Of a stretch of DNA of 9,480 nucleotides, positions 1 to 6,913 are shown piece after piece (position 1 is the first letter of the stretch; each line of letters starts with the position of its first letter). Under the pieces are notes generated by a model. The model was not told where the DNA came from, searched no databases, and saw only the letters and a list, made by a program, of their open reading frames with translations. The DNA is from JAAYBT01 sp964404395. GTDB lineage: Bacteria; Bacillota; Clostridia; Acetivibrionales; DTU013. The stretch covers positions 1 to 9,480 of the forward strand of contig CAYOKA010000085.1 of assembly GCA_964404395.1 (NCBI GenBank). Reading direction: 5' to 3'. A program made the translations under genes and the position numbers.

Positions 1-63
1 TTAGGTTCATTTTCGTAATAAAAAGCCACGGATTGTTTTACTGTGATACTCTCCGACATAAGG

Positions 64-92
64 TTGAAAAAACTGTTGTATTAGCATAAAAT
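64..92 (+). promoter_or_regulatory. Putative sigma-A promoter of the two-component operon
   Basis: TTGAAA at 64-69 and TAAAAT at 87-92 are separated by exactly 17 bases, each one mismatch from the sigma-A consensus hexamers. Transcription would begin near 99 and leave a leader of about 100 bases before the kinase start at 201. Bases 1-63 show no recognisable gene; a reading frame is open from the window edge to 89 but is too short to assign. Confidence 0.55.
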
Positions 93-200
93 GAAATTAT
101 GTAGAATAATGCAGTTAAGTTGATTTATAGGAAAAGGTTGTTACAAGACTTTTCGAGGAGCAGGCATAAAACAAAAAAGTCGATAAGGGATGAATGCTCA

Positions 201-2024
201 ATGTTACGAAAAGGCGAGGCAGGCTATGGTAAGGAGAGTTTGCGTAAAAAGCTGATACGCTTGTTTTTGCTGACATCTGCAATACCTATTTTGGCTATGA
301 GTATCTTCTCTGTTTACAACATGTCTATTACGCGGAAAGAGAATTCGGAATCACTCAGGATGAAAAATCTTGAACAGGTCGGCAATAACCTGCATATATC
401 GCTGGATGCATACGAGGATCTGCTCTATCAGATGTATACCGATGATAGCGTGGTAATGCTTGTTGATAAGCTAAATCAGGATGTTGACTATGCGGTTACC
501 GTAAATCAACTGCGCAGATACATTCAAAGTCTGCTCTATACAAAAAAACATATCCGTTCAATCTCAATAATAACTTCAAAGGGTCGTGTCATAACTTACG
601 ACCAGCTTTCACAGCGTACAATTGAAAATTCATGGTTAAAAAACTACAGCTTGTCGCCGGAGGAGATACACGCCAAAGTTGCTTCTGACAACAAAACGCA
701 TATACTGCCTCTGGAATATGGGACAACCTTTGCAAATGAGGAATTTTATCTGCTGCATCTGGCGCATCGCATCATTGATTATAAGGATTTAGACAAGCAA
801 AGCGGTGTGGTTGTCATAAGTCTTGATGAAGAGTTCCTTCGAAGTGTCTGCGTAGAGCATGGCAACACAGAAATGCATCCGGAAAACTTTAGTTTTATTA
901 TAGATGAAAATGGCCGTGTAATCTCTTTCCCAAGCCAACAGCAGCTGGGTGCACAGATTGTAGTTGCTTCGGATAATCAAGAGGATAGGATGGCTGTGTA
1001 TGAGAGTTTTATAAGGGAGCAACAAGCCGGTGATGAACATGATGATCGCTATGCGTCTCTTCTTGTATATAACGATAGTGAGCTGGATTGGGATATTGTA
1101 AACGTTTCGAATCAAAAAGCCGCAGTCCAAAAGCTTTTTAGCCAGTTTCAGGTATTGCTGTCTGTCAGCATTCTGTCAGCATTATTGGCGGTATTTCTTA
1201 CGCTGATCCTGTCCCGTAACCTATCCGATTCAATCCGCCAGGTTGTAACGACAATGCGCACAGCCAGCGGCGGCGATATGACAGCTCGTGTGCAGCTGGA
1301 CGAAGCGATGCCTATAGAGATAGAAACCATAGCGCTTCAATTTAATGATATGCTTGAGAAGCTTGATCGCTCTATCAAAAACGAAAAGGCAGCCGGAGAC
1401 AGGCAGCGAATTGCTGAGGTCAAGGCATTGGAAGCACAGATCAATCCGCATTTTTTATACAATACTCTCGATACCATCAACTGGATGGCAATCGAACGGG
1501 ACGAGTTTGAAATAAGCAACACTATCAGCTCTTTGGCTGCTATTTTGCGTTATGCAATAACAAACAGCAATGAAATGGTTTTTGTAAAGGATGAAATAGA
1601 GTGGCTGAAAAAATATGTTTTCCTTCAACAGAAGCGGCTAATTCAGGAATTTCAATGCCGGATAGAGGTTAGTAGTCCGGAACTGCTTTCGCGTAAGATT
1701 TACAAGCAGCTTTTACAGCCCTTTGTGGAAAATGCGATTATTCATGGCATGAGGGATACATCGGGAGAGGCGGTTTTGACTGTCAGCTTTGCCGAAGAAG
1801 GAGAAATGATACATATCATTGTCAGTGATAACGGCAAAGGAATGCCTGCGGAGCTTGTGGAGGAGCTTAATCGGCAGGAATTATGCGGCAATCACATCGG
1901 TCTTGAAAACGTTTTTTCCCGGTTGAAAATATACTATGGTGACAAGGCTCGTGTTTTCTTTTGCAGTGAGGTAGATGTTGGAACCGAAGCACACATTATC
2001 GTACCTGGGAGGGGTCAGGCATGA
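201..2024 (+). CDS. YesM-like membrane sensor histidine kinase
   Basis: Sensor kinase of the HPK7/LytS-YesM class, expected to sit in the cytoplasmic membrane, autophosphorylate on histidine and pass the phosphate to the regulator encoded next. With the chosen ATG the protein is 607 aa. Visible parts: transmembrane segment about 18-39, a large extracytoplasmic sensor domain of about 270 residues (probably dCache-like), a second transmembrane segment about 318-338, HAMP about 339-395, the His_kinase motif INPHFLYNT with the likely phospho-acceptor His417, N-box FVENAIIHG with Asn511, G1 box SDNGKG with Asp543, and G2 box GNHIGLENV from 563. All catalytic motifs look intact. The frame stays open upstream to a TTG at 120, but nothing like a ribosome binding site precedes it, whereas AAGGGA at 185-190 sits 10 bases before the ATG at 201. 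The gene overlaps the regulator gene by 4 bases. The family assignment is firm; the ligand is unknown, with an arabinose-containing sugar inferred from context. Confidence 0.93.
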   Translation: MLRKGEAGYGKESLRKKLIRLFLLTSAIPILAMSIFSVYNMSITRKENSESLRMKNLEQVGNNLHISLDAYEDLLYQMYTDDSVVMLVDKLNQDVDYAVTVNQLRRYIQSLLYTKKHIRSISIITSKGRVITYDQLSQRTIENSWLKNYSLSPEEIHAKVASDNKTHILPLEYGTTFANEEFYLLHLAHRIIDYKDLDKQSGVVVISLDEEFLRSVCVEHGNTEMHPENFSFIIDENGRVISFPSQQQLGAQIVVASDNQEDRMAVYESFIREQQAGDEHDDRYASLLVYNDSELDWDIVNVSNQKAAVQKLFSQFQVLLSVSILSALLAVFLTLILSRNLSDSIRQVVTTMRTASGGDMTARVQLDEAMPIEIETIALQFNDMLEKLDRSIKNEKAAGDRQRIAEVKALEAQINPHFLYNTLDTINWMAIERDEFEISNTISSLAAILRYAITNSNEMVFVKDEIEWLKKYVFLQQKRLIQEFQCRIEVSSPELLSRKIYKQLLQPFVENAIIHGMRDTSGEAVLTVSFAEEGEMIHIIVSDNGKGMPAELVEELNRQELCGNHIGLENVFSRLKIYYGDKARVFFCSEVDVGTEAHIIVPGRGQA

Positions 2025-3562
2025 AAATACTTGTGGTAGAAGACGAAATAAGGATACGGAAGGGAATATGCGACCTGCTAATGAAGTTTTTTCCGCAGCA
2101 TGAGGTGGTTGGTAGCGCGGAAAATGGTAAAGAGGGCTGTGAATTATTCATGCGTACCTACCCGGATCTGATTATTACCGATGTAAAAATGCCGGAAATG
2201 GATGGCCTTGAGATGCTGGCTGAGCTTACCAGGGGGAATTATAAGTACAAGGCGATTGTTATCAGCGCCTATGCAGAGTTCGCTTATGCGCAGCAGGCGA
2301 TTCTATACGGTGTCAGTGTATATTTGATAAAGCCTCTGATCGTCAGTGAGTTTTTGCAGGCAATAAACAGCATTGAGACTGTTCTTGATGAGGATTATGA
2401 TGCTGAAAACCCTGGTGCGCTTGGTAAGCTGGATTACATTTTGTTTGGTCTAATTTTTGGGGATATGCAGCTGGATGGATCTCTTTTAGATTTTCTGGCA
2501 GATAAATATGAGTTGTCTGCCGATAACGATTTTATGGAGTTGCAGATATATTTGAGCTGCGAAGAGGAACGCTTGCATCCGGAGAAGAATGACATTGTGC
2601 TCTTATTACAAGGGATTCCCGGGTTACGGTATTGCTTACTGAAGCCGCCCAAGGAAAAGAAGCTGTTATTGATAATATACCGTTATGATAACTTTAGTGC
2701 ATTAGAGCGACTCATTCAAAACAAACTCTTGTCTGGCGCGGGTCAAAAGGATCGTCCTGACTGGAATGTAGGCTGTATCATCGCAGAGGGGATAGATAAC
2801 CTGAAATCATGCTATCGCACACTTTCAAATGCGATGGATTGGAACATTTCTCTCGGCGGAAATGTACTGATTTCCTACCCAAAGGTTTTGCAGATACAAA
2901 CCTCTGTATGTATATACCCGATTGCCATTGAAGACAGGCTGAAATTATCTATCTGCTCCTGTGACTATCCTAAGACAATCAAATGTATTCGAGAATTTCA
3001 GGAGTATTTCGGTAGTGGAACTGTTTATTCACCCAAAGAAATCAAGGACAGCTTTGTTCGTTTTATCTGGGCATTGCTGAACACCGCTAAGGAGATTGGA
3101 ATACTTCATAAGCCGGTGGATCATCAGGATATTCTGATTAAGGTTATGGAATCGGTAAACAGAAGCGAATTGTGGTCGGTAACAGATGAGGTTAGCAATT
3201 TTATCACTGCCTCTGGAGAAGTCGCCCTTGGAGAAAAGTCTTTGAGCTTTCACGTGCAAAGGGCTAAGAATATTGTTACGGAGTATTATTATTCGGGCAT
3301 AACATTAGATGAGATTGCCTCAAGGCTGTGCATCACTCCGGAATACCTGAGTCTTCAATTTCACAAAGAAACGGGCATGAAATTTAGCGATTTTATTCGC
3401 GATTTCCGCATCGGCAAAGCAAAAGAGCTGCTTATCAGCAGCCATATGAAGATTTTTGTAGTCGCAGAGCGGGTAGGTTATTCAAATGCGAAATATTTCA
3501 GCCGTGTTTTCAAAGAATGTACGGGACAGTTGCCGGCGGATTATCGCAGAACATACAAATGA
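2021..3562 (+). CDS. YesN-like response regulator with AraC-type DNA-binding domain
   Basis: Cytoplasmic transcription regulator of 513 aa, the usual length for YesN-type proteins. The N-terminal receiver domain (about 1-120) shows the acidic pocket VVEDE (Glu7, Asp8), phospho-acceptor Asp54 in TDVKMPEMDG, Ser82 in ISAYAEF and Lys104 in LIKPL, so it should be phosphorylatable. A long middle region, about 125-405, has no motif I recognise, as is common in this family. The last 100 residues (about 414-513) form an AraC/XylS double helix-turn-helix: first unit around GITLDEIASRLCITPEYLS, second around VAERVGYSNAKYFSRVFKE, ending with the typical TGQLPADYRR. The ATG overlaps the kinase stop (ATGA) and is preceded by GGGAGGGG, so the two are translationally coupled. 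By family precedent it should activate the adjacent sugar transporter operon; the direct target is inferred. Confidence 0.94.
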   Translation: MKILVVEDEIRIRKGICDLLMKFFPQHEVVGSAENGKEGCELFMRTYPDLIITDVKMPEMDGLEMLAELTRGNYKYKAIVISAYAEFAYAQQAILYGVSVYLIKPLIVSEFLQAINSIETVLDEDYDAENPGALGKLDYILFGLIFGDMQLDGSLLDFLADKYELSADNDFMELQIYLSCEEERLHPEKNDIVLLLQGIPGLRYCLLKPPKEKKLLLIIYRYDNFSALERLIQNKLLSGAGQKDRPDWNVGCIIAEGIDNLKSCYRTLSNAMDWNISLGGNVLISYPKVLQIQTSVCIYPIAIEDRLKLSICSCDYPKTIKCIREFQEYFGSGTVYSPKEIKDSFVRFIWALLNTAKEIGILHKPVDHQDILIKVMESVNRSELWSVTDEVSNFITASGEVALGEKSLSFHVQRAKNIVTEYYYSGITLDEIASRLCITPEYLSLQFHKETGMKFSDFIRDFRIGKAKELLISSHMKIFVVAERVGYSNAKYFSRVFKECTGQLPADYRRTYK

Positions 3563-3566
3563 CTTT

Positions 3567-3585
3567 AGGAAAGTTATCCTTTTTT
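3567..3585 (+). terminator. Weak candidate terminator after the regulator gene
   Basis: AGGA and TCCT can pair around a 6-base loop and are followed immediately by a run of Ts, six including the last T of the stem. The stem is only 4 pairs, so it would be a poor terminator alone. An alternative 5-pair hairpin (ACTTT/AAAGT) competes with it. It sits directly after the regulator stop and upstream of the transporter promoter candidate, where a terminator would make sense. Confidence 0.25.
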
Positions 3586-3620
3586 AGTATATTCGAGTAC
3601 CAGCATAAGGGATGAGATAA

Positions 3621-3626
3621 TATAAT
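3621..3626 (+). promoter_or_regulatory. Candidate -10 box of the transporter operon promoter
   Basis: A perfect TATAAT lies 57 bases upstream of the binding-protein start. The hexamers 16-19 bases upstream of it (around 3596-3604) do not resemble TTGACA. A good -10 without a -35 fits a promoter that needs an activator, and the AraC-type regulator encoded just upstream is the obvious candidate. Start of transcription would be near 3633, giving a leader of about 50 bases. No catabolite-response element was recognised here. Confidence 0.45.
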
Positions 3627-3682
3627 TTATTCATAGCGAGACACCATAGGAGTTTCATTAAAACAGTGAAGGAGGAAAAAAC

Positions 3683-4969
3683 ATGAAAAAAATCTGGATG
3701 TCCCTTGCCGCGGTACTTGTTCTAACAATGCTTCTTGGTGGATGCGGTACTCAGTCAGGAAGTGAGGCAGATCCCGGCAAAACGCAAACAGAAACGAAAG
3801 CGCCTGCAAAGACGGAGGAGAAAGCACCTTCTGACGGGGCTGCTGCTGGCGCTTTAGGAGATGTAACCATCTGGTACTATTGGGAGACCCCAGGTCACCA
3901 GGCGGCGCTCAACAAGGTTGTAGAGGACTTTAACGCAAAGCAGAACGATATCAAGGTTGGAGCTAAGTATGTACCGTTTGCCGATTTTAAGAAGCAGTTG
4001 TCTATAGGTGCTTCTGCAGACATACTACCCGATCTGGTAATTCTTGACAACCCTGACCACGCATCATATTCTGCAATGGGAATTTTTGCAGACATTACCG
4101 GCAAGTTTGATGTTAGTACATATTACGATGGACCGGTAAATTCCTGTTCGTTGGACGGCAAGCTTTACGGTGTACCTTTCGGTAGCAACTGCCTGCTTTT
4201 ATTCTACAATGAGGATATGCTTGCAGCTGCAGGAAAAGAAGTTCCCACTACTTGGGACGAGCTGTTAGATGTTGCAAAAGCATGCACAACGGATAAAGTT
4301 TCCGGATTTGCCCACTGTGGCCTGCAAAATGAAGAAGGTACCTTTAACTTCCTTACATGGCTGTGGTCAACGGGTGCAACCTCTTATGAAATGAATTCCG
4401 AAGGCGGTGTAAAGGCTCTTACAGCAGTTAAGAATATGGTTGATTCAGGAGCGATGACAAAAGAATGTATTAACTGGACCCAGGGCGACACCATGAACCA
4501 GTTTATATCCGGGAATCTTGCAATGATGATCAACGGAACATGGCAGGTACCCACAATGCGTTCAGAAGTTCCTGATCTTAAATGGAAAGTAGCTCCTATT
4601 CCTCAGGACAAACAGCAAGCATCCGGTCTGGGCGGAGAAAACTTCGCAGTTATCGCCGGTGGAAATGAAGATGCCACGATTGAATTCCTTAAGTATGCTA
4701 CCAGCAAGGATGTCTGCCTTTATATGATGGAAGCAATGGGTTATATTTCTTCAGACTCAACTATTGCTGAAACTCAGTTTGCGGGAGATGCCGTATATGA
4801 GCAATTCGTTAATGAGATGCAGTATGCATATGCCAGAGGACCGTTGCCTGAGTGGCCTTCCATATCCGATGCGATTTCTCTTTCATTTAATGAAGTCATC
4901 ACAGGGGCTAACAACCCACAGGATGCTGCCGATAAGGCACAGGCAACAATTGACGGTATTATAAAGTAG
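3683..4969 (+). CDS. Sugar ABC transporter substrate-binding lipoprotein
   Basis: Extracellular solute-binding protein of family 1 (CUT1 cluster), 428 aa, which would capture a sugar or oligosaccharide outside the membrane and deliver it to the two permeases encoded next. The N-terminus is a lipoprotein signal peptide: KK, a hydrophobic stretch 4-18, and lipobox LGGC with Cys21 as the predicted lipid-modified first residue. Residues about 22-58 form a flexible Ala/Lys/Glu/Thr/Pro-rich tether, followed by the mature fold starting around GDVTIWYYWETPG. Segments such as SNCLLLFYNEDML, PTTWDELLDVAKAC and FISGNLAMMINGTWQ are typical of this family. The start is supported by GAAGGAGG at 3668-3675, 7 bases before the ATG. 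It is first in the transporter operon and is followed by a strong intercistronic hairpin. Family is confident; the ligand cannot be read from sequence, and arabinofuranosyl oligosaccharide is inferred from the downstream GH127 gene. Confidence 0.94.
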   Translation: MKKIWMSLAAVLVLTMLLGGCGTQSGSEADPGKTQTETKAPAKTEEKAPSDGAAAGALGDVTIWYYWETPGHQAALNKVVEDFNAKQNDIKVGAKYVPFADFKKQLSIGASADILPDLVILDNPDHASYSAMGIFADITGKFDVSTYYDGPVNSCSLDGKLYGVPFGSNCLLLFYNEDMLAAAGKEVPTTWDELLDVAKACTTDKVSGFAHCGLQNEEGTFNFLTWLWSTGATSYEMNSEGGVKALTAVKNMVDSGAMTKECINWTQGDTMNQFISGNLAMMINGTWQVPTMRSEVPDLKWKVAPIPQDKQQASGLGGENFAVIAGGNEDATIEFLKYATSKDVCLYMMEAMGYISSDSTIAETQFAGDAVYEQFVNEMQYAYARGPLPEWPSISDAISLSFNEVITGANNPQDAADKAQATIDGIIK

Positions 4970-4984
4970 TAATTTGACCATTCA

Positions 4985-5037
4985 AAAGTTAAGAGGGCAA
5001 GGGGAGTGTAATAACCGTGCCTCTTGTCCTCAACTTT
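4985..5037 (+). promoter_or_regulatory. Intercistronic RNA hairpin between binding-protein and permease genes
   Basis: AAAGTT (4985-4990) pairs with AACTTT (5032-5037). After a two-base AA bulge, GAGGGCAAGGGG (4993-5004) pairs along its full 12 positions with CCTCTTGTCCTC (5020-5031), two pairs being G-U. The loop is 15 bases (5005-5019). That gives about 18 pairs starting 15 bases after the binding-protein stop. No T-run follows (next comes AATCGGGGG, the permease ribosome binding site), so it is not a classical terminator. It more likely protects the 3' end of the upstream message, or partly limits expression of the permeases, as is known for other binding-protein operons such as malE-malF. 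Confidence 0.75.
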
Positions 5038-5053
5038 AATCGGGGGAAATGTC

Positions 5054-5959
5054 ATGAAAAAACCAAATCGATTCTTTCAATACGAAAATGTTGGAATGCT
5101 GTTTGTTTTGCCGGCCTTTATATATATGTTGTTCTTCGTGGGATATCCCATCGTTAGCAATATAATTCTAAGTCTGCAGGATGTGACAGTAAGAACGTTG
5201 CGCTCTAACACTAAGGAATTTGTTGGACTGAGCAACTACGTGGAGCTGTTTCAAATGGATAATGTACTGACTACTTCCATTTGGAATACTTTGTTTTATA
5301 CAGTAATGTGTATTGTATTCCAATTTATCATAGGCTTTGCTCTTGCTCTTTTCTTTAATAGGAACTTTTCTCTTTCCAAGCCGATAAGAGGATTTATACT
5401 AATTCCATGGATGATTCCGGTCACTATAAGCGGACTGATGTTCAAGTTCATGTTCGGAACCAACGTGGGTATAATAAACTATTTTTTGAAGGGCTTCGGT
5501 TTAATTTCTGAGAACATTGATTGGCTGACGAACCCAGCAACAGCGATGCCGGCGGTAATCATAGCGAATATTTGGATTGGAATACCTTTCAATTTAATAT
5601 TGATTTCGTCAGGGCTGACTACTATTCCTGCGGAACTTTATGAAAGCGCATCAATCGACGGCGCAAACAAAGTACAGTCATTTTTCAACATTACGCTGCC
5701 AATGCTCAAGTCTACGATTGAATCGGTATTAGTGCTTGGTTTCATTTATACATTTAAGGTTTTTGATTTAATTTTTGTGATGACCAGCGGTGGACCGGTA
5801 AATGCAACACAGGTATTGTCCACTTATTCCTACAAGCTCTCTTTTGAACTGTTTAAATACAGCCAGGGCGCTGCAGTAGCTAATATTTTGTTTATAATTC
5901 TATTCTTCGCGAGCCTTTTATATTTGAGGTTTGCCTATCCTAAGGAGGAGGAAGCCTGA
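5054..5959 (+). CDS. CUT1 sugar ABC transporter permease, MalF/UgpA-like
   Basis: Inner-membrane permease of 301 aa, binding-protein-dependent transport system family (MetI-like fold). Hydrophobic segments are visible at about 14-38, 78-101, 112-134, 163-187, 221-245 and 273-294, giving the usual six helices. The cytoplasmic EAA loop that docks the ATPase is present as AELYESASIDGANKVQSFF from Ala193, with the conserved Gly203, followed by ITLPML. The frame is open upstream to a TTG at 5024, but GGGGGAAA at 5042-5049 fits the ATG at 5054, and the earlier start would lie inside the hairpin stem. The stop overlaps the next permease start by one base (TGATG), indicating coupled translation and a heterodimeric channel. 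The pairing and size fit the MalF/UgpA/LacF partner. The substrate is inferred only. Confidence 0.93.
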   Translation: MKKPNRFFQYENVGMLFVLPAFIYMLFFVGYPIVSNIILSLQDVTVRTLRSNTKEFVGLSNYVELFQMDNVLTTSIWNTLFYTVMCIVFQFIIGFALALFFNRNFSLSKPIRGFILIPWMIPVTISGLMFKFMFGTNVGIINYFLKGFGLISENIDWLTNPATAMPAVIIANIWIGIPFNLILISSGLTTIPAELYESASIDGANKVQSFFNITLPMLKSTIESVLVLGFIYTFKVFDLIFVMTSGGPVNATQVLSTYSYKLSFELFKYSQGAAVANILFIILFFASLLYLRFAYPKEEEA

Positions 5960-6807
5960 TGGAAAAGTCTGCCAGTGTGTCACGCGGGAAAAACATATTA
6001 TACTGTGTGATTTCAGTTATAGTTTTGTGCATTATTTTGTTTCCGGTTTACTGGATGTTTGTAACGTCACTAAAAACCGAAAAAGAAATATTCCAAATAC
6101 CGCCGACATTTTGGCCTAATGAGCTGAACGCGCGAACTTATGCGGCACAGCTGGATATTGGCGATTTCAACATGTTTCGCTCCTTTGCAAACAGCTTAGT
6201 TATTTCCTTCGGAGCGATGATTATATCAGTAATATTGGCTGTACCCGCATCCTACGGGATTGCGAAATACAGATTCAAAGGAAGACGGGGCATTATACTG
6301 GGCTTTTTAATTACACAGATGCTCCCGGTTTCGGTTTTGCTAACTCCATTGTTTATTATGTTCAATGACATGAAAATCTATAATACAGCATGGTCTGCTA
6401 TCTTTGCAGATGCAACTATCGGCATACCGTTTTGTGTCTTGATTTTAAAAAACTATTTTGCAGCTGTTCCCGATGAGCTTGAGGAGTCGGCATGTATTGA
6501 CGGTTGTAATAAATTTGCAGCCTTTATCAGAGTGCTGATACCCATAGCAAAAACGGGTGTAATAGTATGTGCGATATTTTCTTTCCTATATGCATGGGGA
6601 GATCTTGCCTATGGGATGACATTCATCATAGATCAGCAAAGAAGGCCGATTACAGCAGGTATTTTTAATTTCCTTGGACAGTACGGAACTAAGTGGAGCT
6701 ATTTGTCTGCATTTGGAATTGTAACTATTATACCCGTTGTGTTCATTTTCGTCTTTATGCAGAAATACATTGTAAGCGGTATGACAAGCGGTGCTGTTAA
6801 GGGATGA
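5959..6807 (+). CDS. CUT1 sugar ABC transporter permease, MalG/UgpE-like
   Basis: Second inner-membrane permease of 282 aa, the usual MalG/UgpE/LacG length. Six hydrophobic segments are visible, at about 13-36, 77-100, 111-135, 144-164, 196-218 and 249-270. After the first comes the family-typical FPVYWMFVTSLKTEKEIF. The EAA loop reads DELEESACIDGCNKFAAFIRVLIP from Asp172, with the conserved Gly182, and contacts the ATPase. AAGGAGGAGG at 5942-5951 lies inside the end of the previous gene, 7 bases before the ATG, so expression should be strong and coupled. No ATPase gene follows; CUT1 systems in Firmicutes commonly use a shared MsmK-type ATPase encoded elsewhere, which is probably the case here. 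Confidence 0.94.
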   Translation: MEKSASVSRGKNILYCVISVIVLCIILFPVYWMFVTSLKTEKEIFQIPPTFWPNELNARTYAAQLDIGDFNMFRSFANSLVISFGAMIISVILAVPASYGIAKYRFKGRRGIILGFLITQMLPVSVLLTPLFIMFNDMKIYNTAWSAIFADATIGIPFCVLILKNYFAAVPDELEESACIDGCNKFAAFIRVLIPIAKTGVIVCAIFSFLYAWGDLAYGMTFIIDQQRRPITAGIFNFLGQYGTKWSYLSAFGIVTIIPVVFIFVFMQKYIVSGMTSGAVKG

Positions 6808-6837
6808 CACATGTAATGTATTTTATCGTGGATTCAA

Positions 6838-6866
6838 TACTGTACGTTCAATATTGCATGAACGTT
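6838..6866. promoter_or_regulatory. Inverted repeat / possible operator upstream of the GH127 gene
   Basis: Perfect 7-base arms ACGTTCA (6844-6850) and TGAACGT (6859-6865) flank an 8-base spacer in the 106-base gap between the second permease and the glycosidase. Overlapping the left arm, TGTACGTTCAA (6841-6851) matches the core TGTACGTACAA of the Bacillus AraR operator at 10 of 11 positions; over the full 16-base consensus the match is only about 10. A regulator-binding site is therefore plausible, as is an mRNA hairpin. No strong promoter is visible in the gap; TTGCAT at 6854-6859 with TAATGT at 6878-6883 (18-base spacer) is a weak possibility overlapping the right part of the dyad. Confidence 0.4.
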
Positions 6867-6913
6867 ATGGCATAAGCTAATGTGACTAAAGCACAGTAAA
6901 GGAGCAGGGCCAA

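Noticed and set aside
120..200. N-terminal extension of the histidine kinase from a TTG at 120
   Set aside because: No ribosome binding site precedes 120. The extension is strongly basic without a domain, while the ATG at 201 has AAGGGA 10 bases upstream and places the first membrane helix at the usual distance.
5024..5053. Ten-residue N-terminal extension of the first permease from a TTG at 5024
   Set aside because: This start lies within the 3' arm of the intercistronic hairpin and lacks a ribosome binding site; the ATG at 5054 has GGGGGAAA in front.
6808..6835. Terminator after the second permease (ACAT/ATGT followed by ATTTTAT)
   Set aside because: The stem is only 4 A/T-rich pairs with a 3-base loop and no clean T-run; the glycosidase gene is better treated as part of the operon.
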